Source: Flavobacterium sp.
GTDB lineage: Bacteria > Bacteroidota > Bacteroidia > Flavobacteriales > Flavobacteriaceae
Assembly (NCBI GenBank): GCA_029946065.1
Contig: JAQSDU010000007.1
Coordinates: 1 to 64,000 of the forward strand
Direction: 5' to 3'
DNA length: 64,000 bases
Part shown: positions 27,645 to 36,742 of the stretch, piece after piece
Numbering within the stretch: position 1 is the first letter of the stretch
How the letters are laid out: each line of letters begins with the position of its first letter
Notes under the pieces: generated by a model
Seen by the model: only the letters and a program-made list of their open reading frames with translations
Database searches by the model: none
Told to the model about the DNA's origin: nothing
Position numbers and translations under genes: made by a program

Positions 27645-27700
27645 GTTTAAAGTTTAAGGTTTAAAGTTGACAAACTGCAAACTGTAAACTGTAAACTGAA
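27645..27700. repeat. Short tandem repeats upstream of cca
   Basis: Overlapping words GTTTAAAG and AAACTGT/C are repeated several times between cca and the Sua5/YrdC gene. This is low-complexity spacer of the type seen before other genes in this window. Confidence 0.5.
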
Positions 27701-27702
27701 TA

Positions 27703-28272
27703 CTATTTTCTAATAACCTTAACTTGAGAATCCTTAGTGAGCTTGATGATTGTCGATGGCTTTCCTGCAATCCTGTCGCGATGCAAATTTACAACATAGT
27801 CAACGCCTTTTATAATCTCCGGGCTGATTTCTTTAAAATTTTTTGGCGTCGGTTGCCCTGAAATATTTGCCGATGTCGAGACCAATGGTTTTTTCATACG
27901 CTCTAAAAGTTTAAAGCAAAAAGGTTCTTTTACAATCCTTATTGCAAGCGAATTATCTGGTGATATTACATTAGCGGCAACATTTCGAGGCGCATCAAGG
28001 ATTATTGTAGTTGGTTTTTCGGATAAATCGATGATTTGCCACGCTACTTCCGGGATGTCCTTGAAGATATTGTACATCATTTTTTCGCCATTGATCAAAC
28101 AAATCATGCTTTGCGTTTCAGCGCGTTGTTTGAGTTTATAGACTTTGGCAACAGCTTCTGGATTCGTCGCATCGCAACCGATACCCCAAACTGTATCGGT
28201 TGGATAAAGGATGATGCCGCCGTTTTGGATGACTTCAAATGCATTGTGTATTTCTTGATTGATATCGTCCAT
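27703..28272 (-). CDS. L-threonylcarbamoyladenylate synthase (Sua5/YciO/YrdC)
   Basis: The 189-aa protein has the YrdC fold hallmarks: GGIILYPTDTVWGIGCDA near the start, KVYKLKQR, PTTIILDA, LAIRIVKEPF and LVSTSANISGQPTP. The enzyme makes threonylcarbamoyl-AMP from threonine, bicarbonate and ATP, the first step of t6A37 tRNA modification. The C-terminal Sua5 domain is absent, as in TsaC. The ATG overlaps the stop of the upstream glycosyltransferase gene by one base. A YciO paralogue role is the alternative. Confidence 0.87.
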   Translation of the reverse strand: MDDINQEIHNAFEVIQNGGIILYPTDTVWGIGCDATNPEAVAKVYKLKQRAETQSMICLINGEKMMYNIFKDIPEVAWQIIDLSEKPTTIILDAPRNVAANVISPDNSLAIRIVKEPFCFKLLERMKKPLVSTSANISGQPTPKNFKEISPEIIKGVDYVVNLHRDRIAGKPSTIIKLTKDSQVKVIRK

Positions 28273-29120
28273 TATTTTTTGAGTTTGTAAATGCCTAAAT
28301 TACGTTTCAGATTTTTGCTTAAAACAGTATATTTAATGCCGATTTTGTTTTTTAAGCCTAACAGCCACCATTTTTTGTATGGCATAAGGTTTTGTTGTAT
28401 GCGTTCGCTAATTTCATCAGAAACGATAAAATCTGCTTTGATATCATCCCATTTTACATCATCATAACCGTCAAATTCGTTGATTTTGTTTTTCTGATGA
28501 ATGATGGAGAGCCAAAGGCGTTTGTCTGAAATTCGAGTAATCCGAGTTTCTTTTTTCCAAATGGTATGAGCGGCCGACCAAACGGTTTTTGGCTGTTCGT
28601 GTTTTTCTATAAGGCTTACAAATGGGTTGAAGAGGTGCTCTTTCTTGCCCAGCATCCATGGTTTTATTTTAAGCGAATACCCACTGATAATGTCGATCAG
28701 TCTAAAATCTTGTCGATCGAATTGTTGTTGCACTTCGTCGATAAAATTACGATGAAGCGTGTCATCGTTGTCGATTCTTGTGGTAATGAGGTAGGGGTGC
28801 TGTTTTTGTTTTTCTAAAATTGATAGCGTTTCGGGAAGAAATGAAGGCATTCCGTCAACATAATAAAGTTCAATATGGGCGTATGATTGGATCAGGTTTT
28901 CAATCCGCAGCTTGAATTTTTCAGTTGTCGTGGTATCAAAAAAAAGCAACCATTTGAAATTTTTGTTCGTTTGCGCTACAACCGAAGGAAAACAGAAGCT
29001 TTCAAAAAGCCACATGCGGTCGTCCATCCATTCGTCGGTTAGCAGGCTTTCGTTGTTTTTGGTAAATTCCCATTTTTCATACCTCAGATTGAACCGTGTT
29101 ATCAGATAATGATCAAACAT
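28272..29120 (-). CDS. Putative rhamnosyltransferase-type glycosyltransferase
   Basis: This 282-aa protein begins FDHYLITRFNLRY and contains WLLFFDTTTTEKF and a YLITTRIDNDDTLHRNFID segment, where the DND would be the GT-A DxD-like metal motif. This layout matches the 'putative rhamnosyl transferase' family (Pfam Rhamno_transf). It likely decorates a surface polysaccharide or LPS. It leads into the Sua5/YrdC gene by one-base overlap and lies 47 bp after the next glycosyltransferase on the same strand. Confidence 0.75.
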   Translation of the reverse strand: MFDHYLITRFNLRYEKWEFTKNNESLLTDEWMDDRMWLFESFCFPSVVAQTNKNFKWLLFFDTTTTEKFKLRIENLIQSYAHIELYYVDGMPSFLPETLSILEKQKQHPYLITTRIDNDDTLHRNFIDEVQQQFDRQDFRLIDIISGYSLKIKPWMLGKKEHLFNPFVSLIEKHEQPKTVWSAAHTIWKKETRITRISDKRLWLSIIHQKNKINEFDGYDDVKWDDIKADFIVSDEISERIQQNLMPYKKWWLLGLKNKIGIKYTVLSKNLKRNLGIYKLKK

Positions 29121-29167
29121 ACTAAGGGTTTTTGGTTAAATGTGGAAATGATTATAGCAATGGATTT

Positions 29168-29953
29168 TTATAACGATTCCTTTCGGGCTTCTTGATACAA
29201 ACGTTTCAGTTCAGTATATCGAGCCGTGACGCTCAAGGCGTTGAGATAACAAATGATAACACCTTTTTTTCCGTCAAGAATACCAAGTCTTACCAAATAT
29301 TGATAAAGGAAATTATATAAGGCATGTCCGTAATAGTGCAGTAAAGTAGGTTTAAATCCGACGCGGAATTTTTCCATTGCTTTGAGTTTTCCATAAGCAA
29401 TCATTTTTCCTTTATAGGTTTGATAGTCGGAGTAGGAAAAATGGATCAGTTCATTTTGGAAAAAGCCAACTTGACCGTCAACATCTAGTTTTTCATGAAC
29501 GAGTCGCTGCGCCGTATATCTCGCTTTGTCTTTTCTAAAAAGCCTAAAAATCCTATCGGTTTGCCAACCGCTAAAATGTAGTGGTTTTTTTTTGAACATG
29601 AATTTCCTTGGGAACATATAGGCGCTTGCGGTTTTCTGCCTTTCGATAGTTTCAAAGATTTCCTTTTTTAACTCGGGCGTCAGGCGTTCATCTGCGTCGA
29701 TAAATAAGATCCAATTGTTTCTTGCCTGATCGATGGCAAAATTGCGTTGGGAAGTATAGTTTTCAAATTTGTTTTCAAGAAATTTTACATTGGAAAAAGA
29801 TTCGGAAATCTCTTTTGTTTTGTCGGTACTGTAGGAATCGATAACAATCACTTCATCAGCAAAGTCTAAATCACTTAAAAGCTCCCGCATGTGGGTTTCT
29901 TCGTTCAACGTAATTATCAATACAGAGATGCTGTTGTTTGGCTTTACTTCCAT
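29168..29953 (-). CDS. Glycosyltransferase family 2, LPS core type
   Basis: The 261-aa protein has a GT2 start (SVLIITLNEETHMRELL), EVIVIDSYSTDKT, and ILFIDADERLTPELKKEI, in which DAD is the metal-binding triplet. This order is typical of WaaE/KdtX-like beta-glucosyltransferases acting on the LPS inner core. The C terminus (HYYGHALYNFLYQYLVRLG) is amphipathic and may sit on the inner membrane. It is divergent from another GT2 gene, with a 22-bp palindrome between them. Confidence 0.85.
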   Translation of the reverse strand: MEVKPNNSISVLIITLNEETHMRELLSDLDFADEVIVIDSYSTDKTKEISESFSNVKFLENKFENYTSQRNFAIDQARNNWILFIDADERLTPELKKEIFETIERQKTASAYMFPRKFMFKKKPLHFSGWQTDRIFRLFRKDKARYTAQRLVHEKLDVDGQVGFFQNELIHFSYSDYQTYKGKMIAYGKLKAMEKFRVGFKPTLLHYYGHALYNFLYQYLVRLGILDGKKGVIICYLNALSVTARYTELKRLYQEARKESL

Positions 29954-30044
29954 TAAATTTTAAATATCCGACAAATATAATTTATTTAGTATTTTTGCAA
30001 AGGTTTAAATTAAAAAAAGACGAAAAAAAATCCTTTTTGCTTTT

Positions 30045-30066
30045 GTTTGCGTTCATGAACGCAAAC
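30045..30066. promoter_or_regulatory. 22-bp perfect palindrome between divergent glycosyltransferase genes
   Basis: Half-site GTTTGCGTTCA is followed directly by its exact complement. It lies in the 152-bp divergent promoter region, 40 bp before the + strand start. It could be an operator for a dimeric regulator or a hairpin in the leader RNA. Confidence 0.55.
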
Positions 30067-30105
30067 GTTTAATTAACGCAAAAAAATAAAATATATTGTA
30101 TCAAT

Positions 30106-30918
30106 ATGAAAGTTTCTGTAATAATGAGCACCTACAATGCCGAAGCGTGGTTAGAAAAAGTGCTTTGGGGCTTTAGCGTGCAAACGGAAAGAAACTTTGA
30201 AATTATTGTCGCCGACGACGGTTCCCGCGATACTACCAAAGAATTGATTGAACGTTTACGCAACGAAATAGAAATTCCAATTGTACACGTTTGGCATGAG
30301 GATAATGGTTTTCAAAAATCGCAAATTCTCAACAAAGCCATTGTGGCTGCGAGTTCCGATTATCTTGTTTTTACCGATGGCGACTGTATTCCAAGAAAAG
30401 ATTTTCTGAAAGTGCACGTTGACAGAAGAGAAAAAGGTTACTTTCTTTCCGGCGGATATATTAAATTGCCAATGGCTATTTCTGAATTAATTTTGAAAGA
30501 AGACATTGTCGAACAACGTTGTTTCGATCTGAAATGGCTGTCTGAAAACGGCATGAAAAGCACTTATAAAAACATAAAATTCATCGCTTCTGGTTTTTTA
30601 GAAACTTTCCTGAATTTTATGACACCCACAAAGCCTACTTGGAATGGGCACAATGCTTCGGGTTGGAAAGCGGATTTGGCAGCAATTAATGGTTTTAATC
30701 AAGAAATGCAATATGGAGGTCAAGACAGGGAATTGGGGGAGCGCCTATTTAATTTCGGATTAAAATCGAAGCAGATTCGCTACAGCGCGATTTGTGTACA
30801 TTTGGATCACGCCCGTGGTTATGTCAACGATGAAACGTGGAAGAAAAACTTCGCCATACGAGAAAATACAAAGAAAAATAAAGTCATCAAAACGCCAATT
30901 GGCATCGATTCCAATTAG
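30106..30918 (+). CDS. Glycosyltransferase family 2 with galactosyltransferase-type C-terminal domain
   Basis: The 270-aa protein has the GT2 start KVSVIMSTYNAEAWLEKVL, the nucleotide site IVADDGSRDTTKELI, the DGD metal motif (LVFTDGDCIPR) and the acceptor block NGHNASGWKADLAAINGFNQ with YGGQDRELGERL, the Glyco_transf_7C (N-terminal galactosyltransferase-like) signature. It likely adds a hexose to a surface glycan. The next glycosyltransferase gene starts 19 bp downstream. Confidence 0.87.
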   Translation: MKVSVIMSTYNAEAWLEKVLWGFSVQTERNFEIIVADDGSRDTTKELIERLRNEIEIPIVHVWHEDNGFQKSQILNKAIVAASSDYLVFTDGDCIPRKDFLKVHVDRREKGYFLSGGYIKLPMAISELILKEDIVEQRCFDLKWLSENGMKSTYKNIKFIASGFLETFLNFMTPTKPTWNGHNASGWKADLAAINGFNQEMQYGGQDRELGERLFNFGLKSKQIRYSAICVHLDHARGYVNDETWKKNFAIRENTKKNKVIKTPIGIDSN

Positions 30919-30936
30919 CCACTAACACCTCATAAT

Positions 30937-32067
30937 ATGCGTATTTGTATCACTCGGTCAAGCCGTTTTGCTTATTCAGAAACTTTTATCCGCGACCAGA
31001 TTGAAGTATTTTCAAAATTGGCAGAGGTTCATACCATTCACAGCGGTCGGCTTCCTGAGAAGAGTGAAGATGGGAAATCTTTAAATTCAAAGCTCTTTTG
31101 GGTACTGCACAAAGCGCTAAAAGTAATCTTAGGGCGAAATAATTTCTTCGGAAATTATGGCGTTAAAAAATACTTGAAAGACAATAAAATTGAAGTAGTT
31201 TTAGCCAATTATGGAATGCCTGCAGCACACATGGCACCAATTTGTAAAGATCTTAATATTCCTTTATTGGCAATTTTTCACGGCCATGATGCAACAGATA
31301 TAAAGTTATTGCAAGAATATAAAAACAAATACAAAAAGATGTTTGACTATGCTACTTTCACGATTGCCGTTTCTGAAGAAATGAAAAAAAGGCTGATCGC
31401 TGTAGGCGCACATCCAGAAAAGATAAGGTTGATTCCGTATGGCGTTGATGTTTCAAAATTCAAACCAGGCAACAGTAACGAAGAGAAAAAGAACTTTCTT
31501 GCCGTGGGCCGTTTTACAGAGAAAAAAGGACCTTTATACACCATCAAAGCTTTTTACAAGGCACTACAAAAGTTTCCTGACGCGAAATTAGTAATGGTTG
31601 GCGGAAAATCTGGACTTTTTGAGAAATGTGAAAATCTGGTTAAAGAATTGAATATAACTGATTCGGTTATTTTTACGGGTGTACTTACTTCAGATGAAAT
31701 TGCAAATCTAATGGCCACTTCGCTGGCTTTTGTGCAACATTCTATTACGGCTTCCAACGGCGATATGGAGGGAACACCATTGGGAATTTTGGAAGCAAGT
31801 GCGGCAGGACTTCCAGTCGTGAGTACATTACACGGAGGCATAAAAGAAGCCGTAATTCAAGGCACTACCGGTTTTTTAGTGGAAGAGAAAGATGAAGATG
31901 CAATGGCGGCATATATGATACAACTTTTAGAAAACCCCGAGAAAGCCAAAGAAATGGGATTAAAAGGTCGCGACCATATTGTTGAGAACCACTATCAGGA
32001 AAAACAGATTTATAAAATATATGAGCTAGCAGAATTAGCTATAAAAAGGGGACATCCAGCTATTTGA
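30937..32067 (+). CDS. Glycosyltransferase family 4
   Basis: The 376-aa protein has a two-Rossmann GT-B layout. The N-terminal domain includes AIFHGHDATDIKLL; the C-terminal domain begins NFLAVGRFTEKKGP and ends with EGTPLGILEASAAGLPVV, the GT4 EX7E nucleotide-sugar site, followed by GGIKEAVIQGTTGFLV. It is a retaining transferase likely acting on a surface polysaccharide with the preceding GT2 enzyme (19-bp gap). Donor and acceptor are unknown. Confidence 0.88.
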   Translation: MRICITRSSRFAYSETFIRDQIEVFSKLAEVHTIHSGRLPEKSEDGKSLNSKLFWVLHKALKVILGRNNFFGNYGVKKYLKDNKIEVVLANYGMPAAHMAPICKDLNIPLLAIFHGHDATDIKLLQEYKNKYKKMFDYATFTIAVSEEMKKRLIAVGAHPEKIRLIPYGVDVSKFKPGNSNEEKKNFLAVGRFTEKKGPLYTIKAFYKALQKFPDAKLVMVGGKSGLFEKCENLVKELNITDSVIFTGVLTSDEIANLMATSLAFVQHSITASNGDMEGTPLGILEASAAGLPVVSTLHGGIKEAVIQGTTGFLVEEKDEDAMAAYMIQLLENPEKAKEMGLKGRDHIVENHYQEKQIYKIYELAELAIKRGHPAI

Positions 32068-32099
32068 TGTTGTATTTTTTTGCTGATTTGTTATCAGAG

Positions 32100-33158
32100 T
32101 TACTGTTGTTTTAAATAATCATTCAATTCAGGGAAGATGAGCTCAGGCACAAATTTTTCATACAACTTCATTCTTTTCTTTTTCATTTTTTTTGCGCTCT
32201 TCTTGCCATAAAGTTTTGGTAAGAAGTCTTTCAGGTGCACAGACGCATGTGTTATTCCATCTTCGAAAGAATTCCATGACTCTTTATTTATCCACGTAGA
32301 AAAGATTGAAAAAGTAGGGATGTCAATTGCTTTCGCCATATTTACCGCGCCTCCTTCGTTTCCGATTAACGCATTACAGTGATAAAGAATGGATAGGAAC
32401 TCCCTGATATTTCCCGGAATGAAATCAATCTTAATGTGTTTTTGGGTTTCAATTTTACACAGATCGAAAATTTCTTTTGCCTGATTAATTTGCGAAGGAA
32501 TATAATTGAAAAGTAAAGTGGCATCAGATTTTTCTACGATAAAGTCTAAAATTTCCGCCATATAGGGTGCCGGATAAGTTTTGTTTGGACCGCTTCCAAG
32601 CACGCCTATCATAAATATCTTTTTTGAAAAATCTATCTCATTATTTTCAAGCACCTTTTTTCCTTCTTCAATTTCTTCGCTTGTCAGAAATATTTTAGGT
32701 TTGATGTCAAGCGGTATTTCAGGACGAAGTGCTTTTACTAAGTTCAACCGGTTTTCTAAAGCTGCACCAGCATTTGTCAATAGCTTTGGAACGGACTCAA
32801 CCGTTTTGTTGTAAATGATATCCGAATAAGATTTATTAAATCCAATTTTAATTTTCGCAAATGAAAATGACACTACGAGATGGCTTTCAATTTTTCCGTA
32901 AGCATCAATTAAAATATCATATTTCTCTTTTTTAATACATTTTAGAAATTTAAAAAATTCATTACTGCTTTTACGGTAGCTGTCTTCAAACAAAATTATC
33001 CTATCAATATTAGGGTTGTTTTCTATAACCGCTGTAGTAAATGGATATACTAGATAATGAATTTTAGCCTCCGGATAGATCGCTCTAAGATTATTGCAAA
33101 TAATGCTTGATGCCAATACATCGCCAATCATTTTTTGTTGAATCACAAGTATTTTCAT
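32100..33158 (-). CDS. Glycosyltransferase family 9 (heptosyltransferase-like)
   Basis: The 352-aa protein starts MKILVIQQKMIGDVLASSIIC, the GT9 N terminus in which the Asp is catalytic, and has FMIGVLGSGPNKTYP and ALIGNEGGAVNMAKAIDIPTF, matching the ADP-heptose site of heptosyltransferases (family pattern GxxxGxxHLA, here with Ala-Val-Asn). It probably works in LPS core assembly, though the donor may not be ADP-heptose. It converges with the GT4 gene and follows dapD by 45 bp on the same strand. Confidence 0.85.
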   Translation of the reverse strand: MKILVIQQKMIGDVLASSIICNNLRAIYPEAKIHYLVYPFTTAVIENNPNIDRIILFEDSYRKSSNEFFKFLKCIKKEKYDILIDAYGKIESHLVVSFSFAKIKIGFNKSYSDIIYNKTVESVPKLLTNAGAALENRLNLVKALRPEIPLDIKPKIFLTSEEIEEGKKVLENNEIDFSKKIFMIGVLGSGPNKTYPAPYMAEILDFIVEKSDATLLFNYIPSQINQAKEIFDLCKIETQKHIKIDFIPGNIREFLSILYHCNALIGNEGGAVNMAKAIDIPTFSIFSTWINKESWNSFEDGITHASVHLKDFLPKLYGKKSAKKMKKKRMKLYEKFVPELIFPELNDYLKQQ

Positions 33159-33202
33159 CTGTCATGAAATTTATTATAGCAAAGTTAAAAGCGATTTGAA
33201 AT

Positions 33203-34018
33203 TTAAACCGCAACGTCATATTCCCGCAGCGCATTATTCAGGCTTGTCTTCAAATCTGTCGATGGTTTTCTTGTTCCGATAATCAACGCACACGGCACCT
33301 GAAATTCTCCAGCAGCAAATTTCTTGGTATAACTTCCTGGAATCACAACTGATCTTGCAGGAACGACACCTTTCATTTCAACGGGTGTGTCGCCAGTAAC
33401 GTCAATTATTTTAGTGGAAGCGGTAAGACACACATTTGCCCCTAAAACGGCTTCCGTTTCCACGCGAACGCCTTCAACAACAATACATCTTGAGCCGATG
33501 AAAGCGCCGTCTTCGATGATTACCGGAGCTGCTTGCAAAGGTTCCAAAACACCGCCAATGCCAACGCCGCCACTCAAGTGCACGTTTTTGCCAATTTGCG
33601 CACAACTTCCAACGGTTGCCCATGTATCGACCATTGTTCCTTCGTCTACATAAGCACCTATATTTACATAACTTGGCATCAAAATTACGCCTTTTGAGAT
33701 GTAGGCACCATGTCTTGCGACAGCGTTTGGTACGACGCGAATGCCTTTGTCAGCATAATTGTGCTTGAGCGGAATTTTATCGTGGTATTCAAATATGCCC
33801 ACATTGAAAGTCTCCATTTTTTGTATTGGAAAATACATGACGACTGCTTTTTTTACCCATTCGTTTACCACCCAACCATTTTCTGTTGGCTGTGCTACAC
33901 GCAAAGTTCCGGCATCAAGCAAATCGACGACTTCTCTAATGGCATAAATAGTATCGGCTTCCTGCAATAAACTACGGTCATTCCAGGCTTTTTCTATAAT
34001 GGGCTGCAAATCTTTCAT
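33203..34018 (-). CDS. dapD: 2,3,4,5-tetrahydropyridine-2,6-dicarboxylate N-succinyltransferase
   Basis: The 271-aa length fits DapD. The N-terminal helical domain (KDLQPIIEKAWNDRSLL) is followed by a left-handed beta-helix of hexapeptide repeats (VNIGAYVDEGTMVDTWATVGSCAQIGKNVHLSGGVGIGGV) containing the succinyl-CoA site. It catalyses N-succinylation of tetrahydrodipicolinate in the lysine and meso-diaminopimelate pathway. Cytoplasmic homotrimer by family knowledge. No other dap gene lies nearby. Confidence 0.94.
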   Translation of the reverse strand: MKDLQPIIEKAWNDRSLLQEADTIYAIREVVDLLDAGTLRVAQPTENGWVVNEWVKKAVVMYFPIQKMETFNVGIFEYHDKIPLKHNYADKGIRVVPNAVARHGAYISKGVILMPSYVNIGAYVDEGTMVDTWATVGSCAQIGKNVHLSGGVGIGGVLEPLQAAPVIIEDGAFIGSRCIVVEGVRVETEAVLGANVCLTASTKIIDVTGDTPVEMKGVVPARSVVIPGSYTKKFAAGEFQVPCALIIGTRKPSTDLKTSLNNALREYDVAV

Positions 34019-34144
34019 GGGATAGGATTTTTAGCAAATATAGGTTTTTTAGACGATTGCGAAAAGGTAAATTGTAGTTGCGAAATTGTAAATTTTATGC
34101 AAAATTTCTTATATTAGCGTTATCCAAAACCAAATTTTATAAGT

Positions 34145-34435
34145 ATGAAAACCAACGTTCATAAGATTTTGATGTACAGCTTTATTTTTTCGCTAGTTAC
34201 AGTTTTGCCTGCTTCTTTAATGAAAATTTACCATATTGATGGTGGAAGTACGTTATTAGGAATTGGTTTGATTGCCACTTTTGTTTATATGGTTACTGCG
34301 CTTTACGAGATTTTCAATTCCCGTCGTATCAATACGCCCGAGAAATTGATGTGGCTTATTGGCTTCTTATTTTTTAATCTTATTGCAGGGTTGTTGTATG
34401 TTTTTTCAGCTCGTAGAAGGATTGTTGTGTCTTGA
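34145..34435 (+). CDS. Small three-helix membrane protein, unknown function
   Basis: A 96-aa protein with three predicted helices (about 8-25, 34-53 and 67-87) and a charged loop between the second and third (NSRRINTPEKLMW). The pattern 'WLIGFLFFNLIAGLLYVFSARRR' recalls the PLDc_N / phospholipase-D nuclease N-terminal membrane module, but family membership is not certain. It is monocistronic, upstream of ruvX. Confidence 0.6.
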   Translation: MKTNVHKILMYSFIFSLVTVLPASLMKIYHIDGGSTLLGIGLIATFVYMVTALYEIFNSRRINTPEKLMWLIGFLFFNLIAGLLYVFSARRRIVVS

Positions 34436-34504
34436 TTTATTTTATTAGGGATAATTTCTTAAAATCTAAAATCTTAAAACCCGTAACTTTGACAATAAAA
34501 GAAA

Positions 34505-34921
34505 ATGCCTAGAATTCTCGCCATCGATTACGGACAAAAGCGCGTCGGAATTGCCGTTACCGACGAAATGAAAATCATCGCTTCCGGACTCACAACCATT
34601 CCGTCTGAAACTGCAATCGCTTTTCTTACTGATTATTTCCGCAAAGAAAAAGTCGAAAAAGTCATCGTTGGCGAACCCAAGCAAATGAACAACGAGCCAT
34701 CTCAAAGTGCCGGGATCATTGATGCTTTTGTCGCAAAATTTAAAACTACATTTCCGGAAATTTCCGTTACAAGAGTCGATGAGCGTTTTACTTCCAAAAT
34801 GGCTTTTCAAACGATGATCGACAGCGGATTGTCTAAAAAGCAGCGCCAGAACAAATCTTTGATTGATGAAATTGCAGCGACAATAATGCTTCAGGATTAT
34901 CTTGTGGCAAATTCCAAATAG
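34505..34921 (+). CDS. ruvX: Holliday junction resolvase RuvX/YqgF
   Basis: The 138-aa protein has ILAIDYGQKRVGIAVTDE (first acidic residue and RNase-H-like fold), VIVGEPKQMN, VDERFTSKMA and LIDEIAATIMLQDYL with the last acidic residue. YqgF proteins are required for 16S rRNA 5' processing in E. coli and are annotated as Holliday junction resolvases. The start ATG at 34505 follows the usual A-rich leader. Confidence 0.93.
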   Translation: MPRILAIDYGQKRVGIAVTDEMKIIASGLTTIPSETAIAFLTDYFRKEKVEKVIVGEPKQMNNEPSQSAGIIDAFVAKFKTTFPEISVTRVDERFTSKMAFQTMIDSGLSKKQRQNKSLIDEIAATIMLQDYLVANSK

Positions 34922-35097
34922 CAAAATATAAATTCCAACATTAAAATATCGAAATCAAGTTGTGTTTTATTTGGAATTTGAGGTTCATAATTTTGAATTT
35001 CGCATTATATCGTTTTCGTAATTTCCCAATTTTCTTGTCCCAGATTAAGATACATTTTGCAGTCTAAGGAGTATCTTTGCGGCAGAAAATATTTGTC

Positions 35098-36594
35098 ATG
35101 TCTGATACCATTTCAATCCCCGAAACCGACGTTGTTCTCATTGGTGCCGGTATAATGAGTGCCACTTTGGGTGTCATTCTCAAACAATTACAACCCGATC
35201 TCAAAATAGCAATTTACGAAAGACTCGACCACGCCGCCGCCGAAAGTTCCGATGCTTGGAACAACGCAGGAACGGGGCATTCTGCCTTTTGCGAGCTCAA
35301 TTATACACCACAACTTCCTGATGGTTCTGTTGAAACCGAAAAAGCAGTTAAAATTGCCGAACAATTTGAAGTTTCAAGACAATTGTGGGCCTATCTCGTG
35401 AAACAAAACTTGGTCAGCGATCCGGAGCAGTTCATCCGAAGCATTCCGCATATAAGTTTTGTTTGGGGCGAAGAAAATGTTGATTTCCTTAAGAAAAGAT
35501 ATGAGGCGCTTACACAAAATCCGCTTTTTCGGAAAATGGAATTTAGTACCGATTTCGAGCAACTGCAATCGTGGATGCCATTGGTGATGGAAGGTCGAAA
35601 AGCAGACGAAAAACTAGCCGCAACATTTATGCCTATTGGAACCGACGTGAATTTTGGGGAACTAACCCGCAGTATGTTCAGTCATTTAAAAACGCTTCCG
35701 GACGTTGCTATTTATTTTGATCACGAAGTTAAAAAACTAGAGCAAACTAAAACCGGTGAGTGGGTTATTAAAGTGAAAAATATTGCTTCTGGCGAAAAGA
35801 AAAAAATCAACACTAAATTTGTTTTTATCGGTGCCGGCGGTGGTTCATTGCCATTGTTGGAGAAAGCGCATATTCCGGAAAGTAAAGGTTTTGGCGGATT
35901 TCCCGTAAGTGGGCAATGGTTAAAATGTACGAATCCGGATGTTATCGAAAAGCATTTTGCAAAAGTCTATGGGAAAGCTGCTGTTGGGGCACCGCCAATG
36001 TCTGTTCCGCACATTGATAGCCGAATGATCAATGGCGAAAAAGCGTTACTGTTTGGTCCCTATGCAGGTTTTTCAACAAAATTTCTCAAAAACGGTTCTT
36101 ACCTCGATTTGCCACTTTCGATAAAAACCAATAACGTAATCCCGATGCTTTCTGCGGGTTTTCATAACTTGCCATTGACTAAATATTTGATTGATCAGGT
36201 AATGCAGTCGAATGACGATAGGATGGAAGCTTTACGAGATTATGTGCCTGATGCTGACCCGAAAGATTGGGAATTGGAAACTGCGGGACAGCGCGTTCAG
36301 GTTATTAAAAAAGACGAAAACGGAAAAGGCATCTTAGAATTCGGAACCGAAGTCGTCACCAAAGCTGATGGAACACTTGCGGTTTTATTAGGTGCTTCGC
36401 CAGGCGCTTCAACGGCGGCTTCAATAATGATTGATTTGGTAAGCCGTTGTTTTAAGGGCAAAGCAGAAAGTCCGGAATGGCAGGAAAAACTGAAACAAAT
36501 GGTGCCTTCATACAGTCAAAAATTGAATTCTAAACCGGAATTATTGGAGGAAATAAGAACTTACACAGCGCAAGTTTTGAAATTGGTGAACTAG
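35098..36594 (+). CDS. mqo: Malate:quinone oxidoreductase
   Basis: About 498 aa starting at MSDTISIPETDVVLIGAGIM; the in-frame ATG at 35077 adds seven residues. The FAD dinucleotide-binding motif is VVLIGAGIMSATLG near the N terminus; conserved blocks AAESSDAWNNAGTGHSAFCELNYTP and a C-terminal LGASPGASTAASIM fit Mqo. This peripheral membrane FAD enzyme oxidises malate to oxaloacetate and reduces quinone in the TCA cycle. Single gene. Confidence 0.94.
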   Translation: MSDTISIPETDVVLIGAGIMSATLGVILKQLQPDLKIAIYERLDHAAAESSDAWNNAGTGHSAFCELNYTPQLPDGSVETEKAVKIAEQFEVSRQLWAYLVKQNLVSDPEQFIRSIPHISFVWGEENVDFLKKRYEALTQNPLFRKMEFSTDFEQLQSWMPLVMEGRKADEKLAATFMPIGTDVNFGELTRSMFSHLKTLPDVAIYFDHEVKKLEQTKTGEWVIKVKNIASGEKKKINTKFVFIGAGGGSLPLLEKAHIPESKGFGGFPVSGQWLKCTNPDVIEKHFAKVYGKAAVGAPPMSVPHIDSRMINGEKALLFGPYAGFSTKFLKNGSYLDLPLSIKTNNVIPMLSAGFHNLPLTKYLIDQVMQSNDDRMEALRDYVPDADPKDWELETAGQRVQVIKKDENGKGILEFGTEVVTKADGTLAVLLGASPGASTAASIMIDLVSRCFKGKAESPEWQEKLKQMVPSYSQKLNSKPELLEEIRTYTAQVLKLVN

Positions 36595-36742
36595 GTAATT
36601 AGAAAATTAGAAAATGACTCGATAGTATTCAACGTTTATTGTTTATTTAACAAGCCTAATTGTAATTTTTTCTGTTCGTAAATCAATTATCTAAAATCAT
36701 CAAATTATCTCATTTTCTAATTGTGACATTATCTAATTAACC

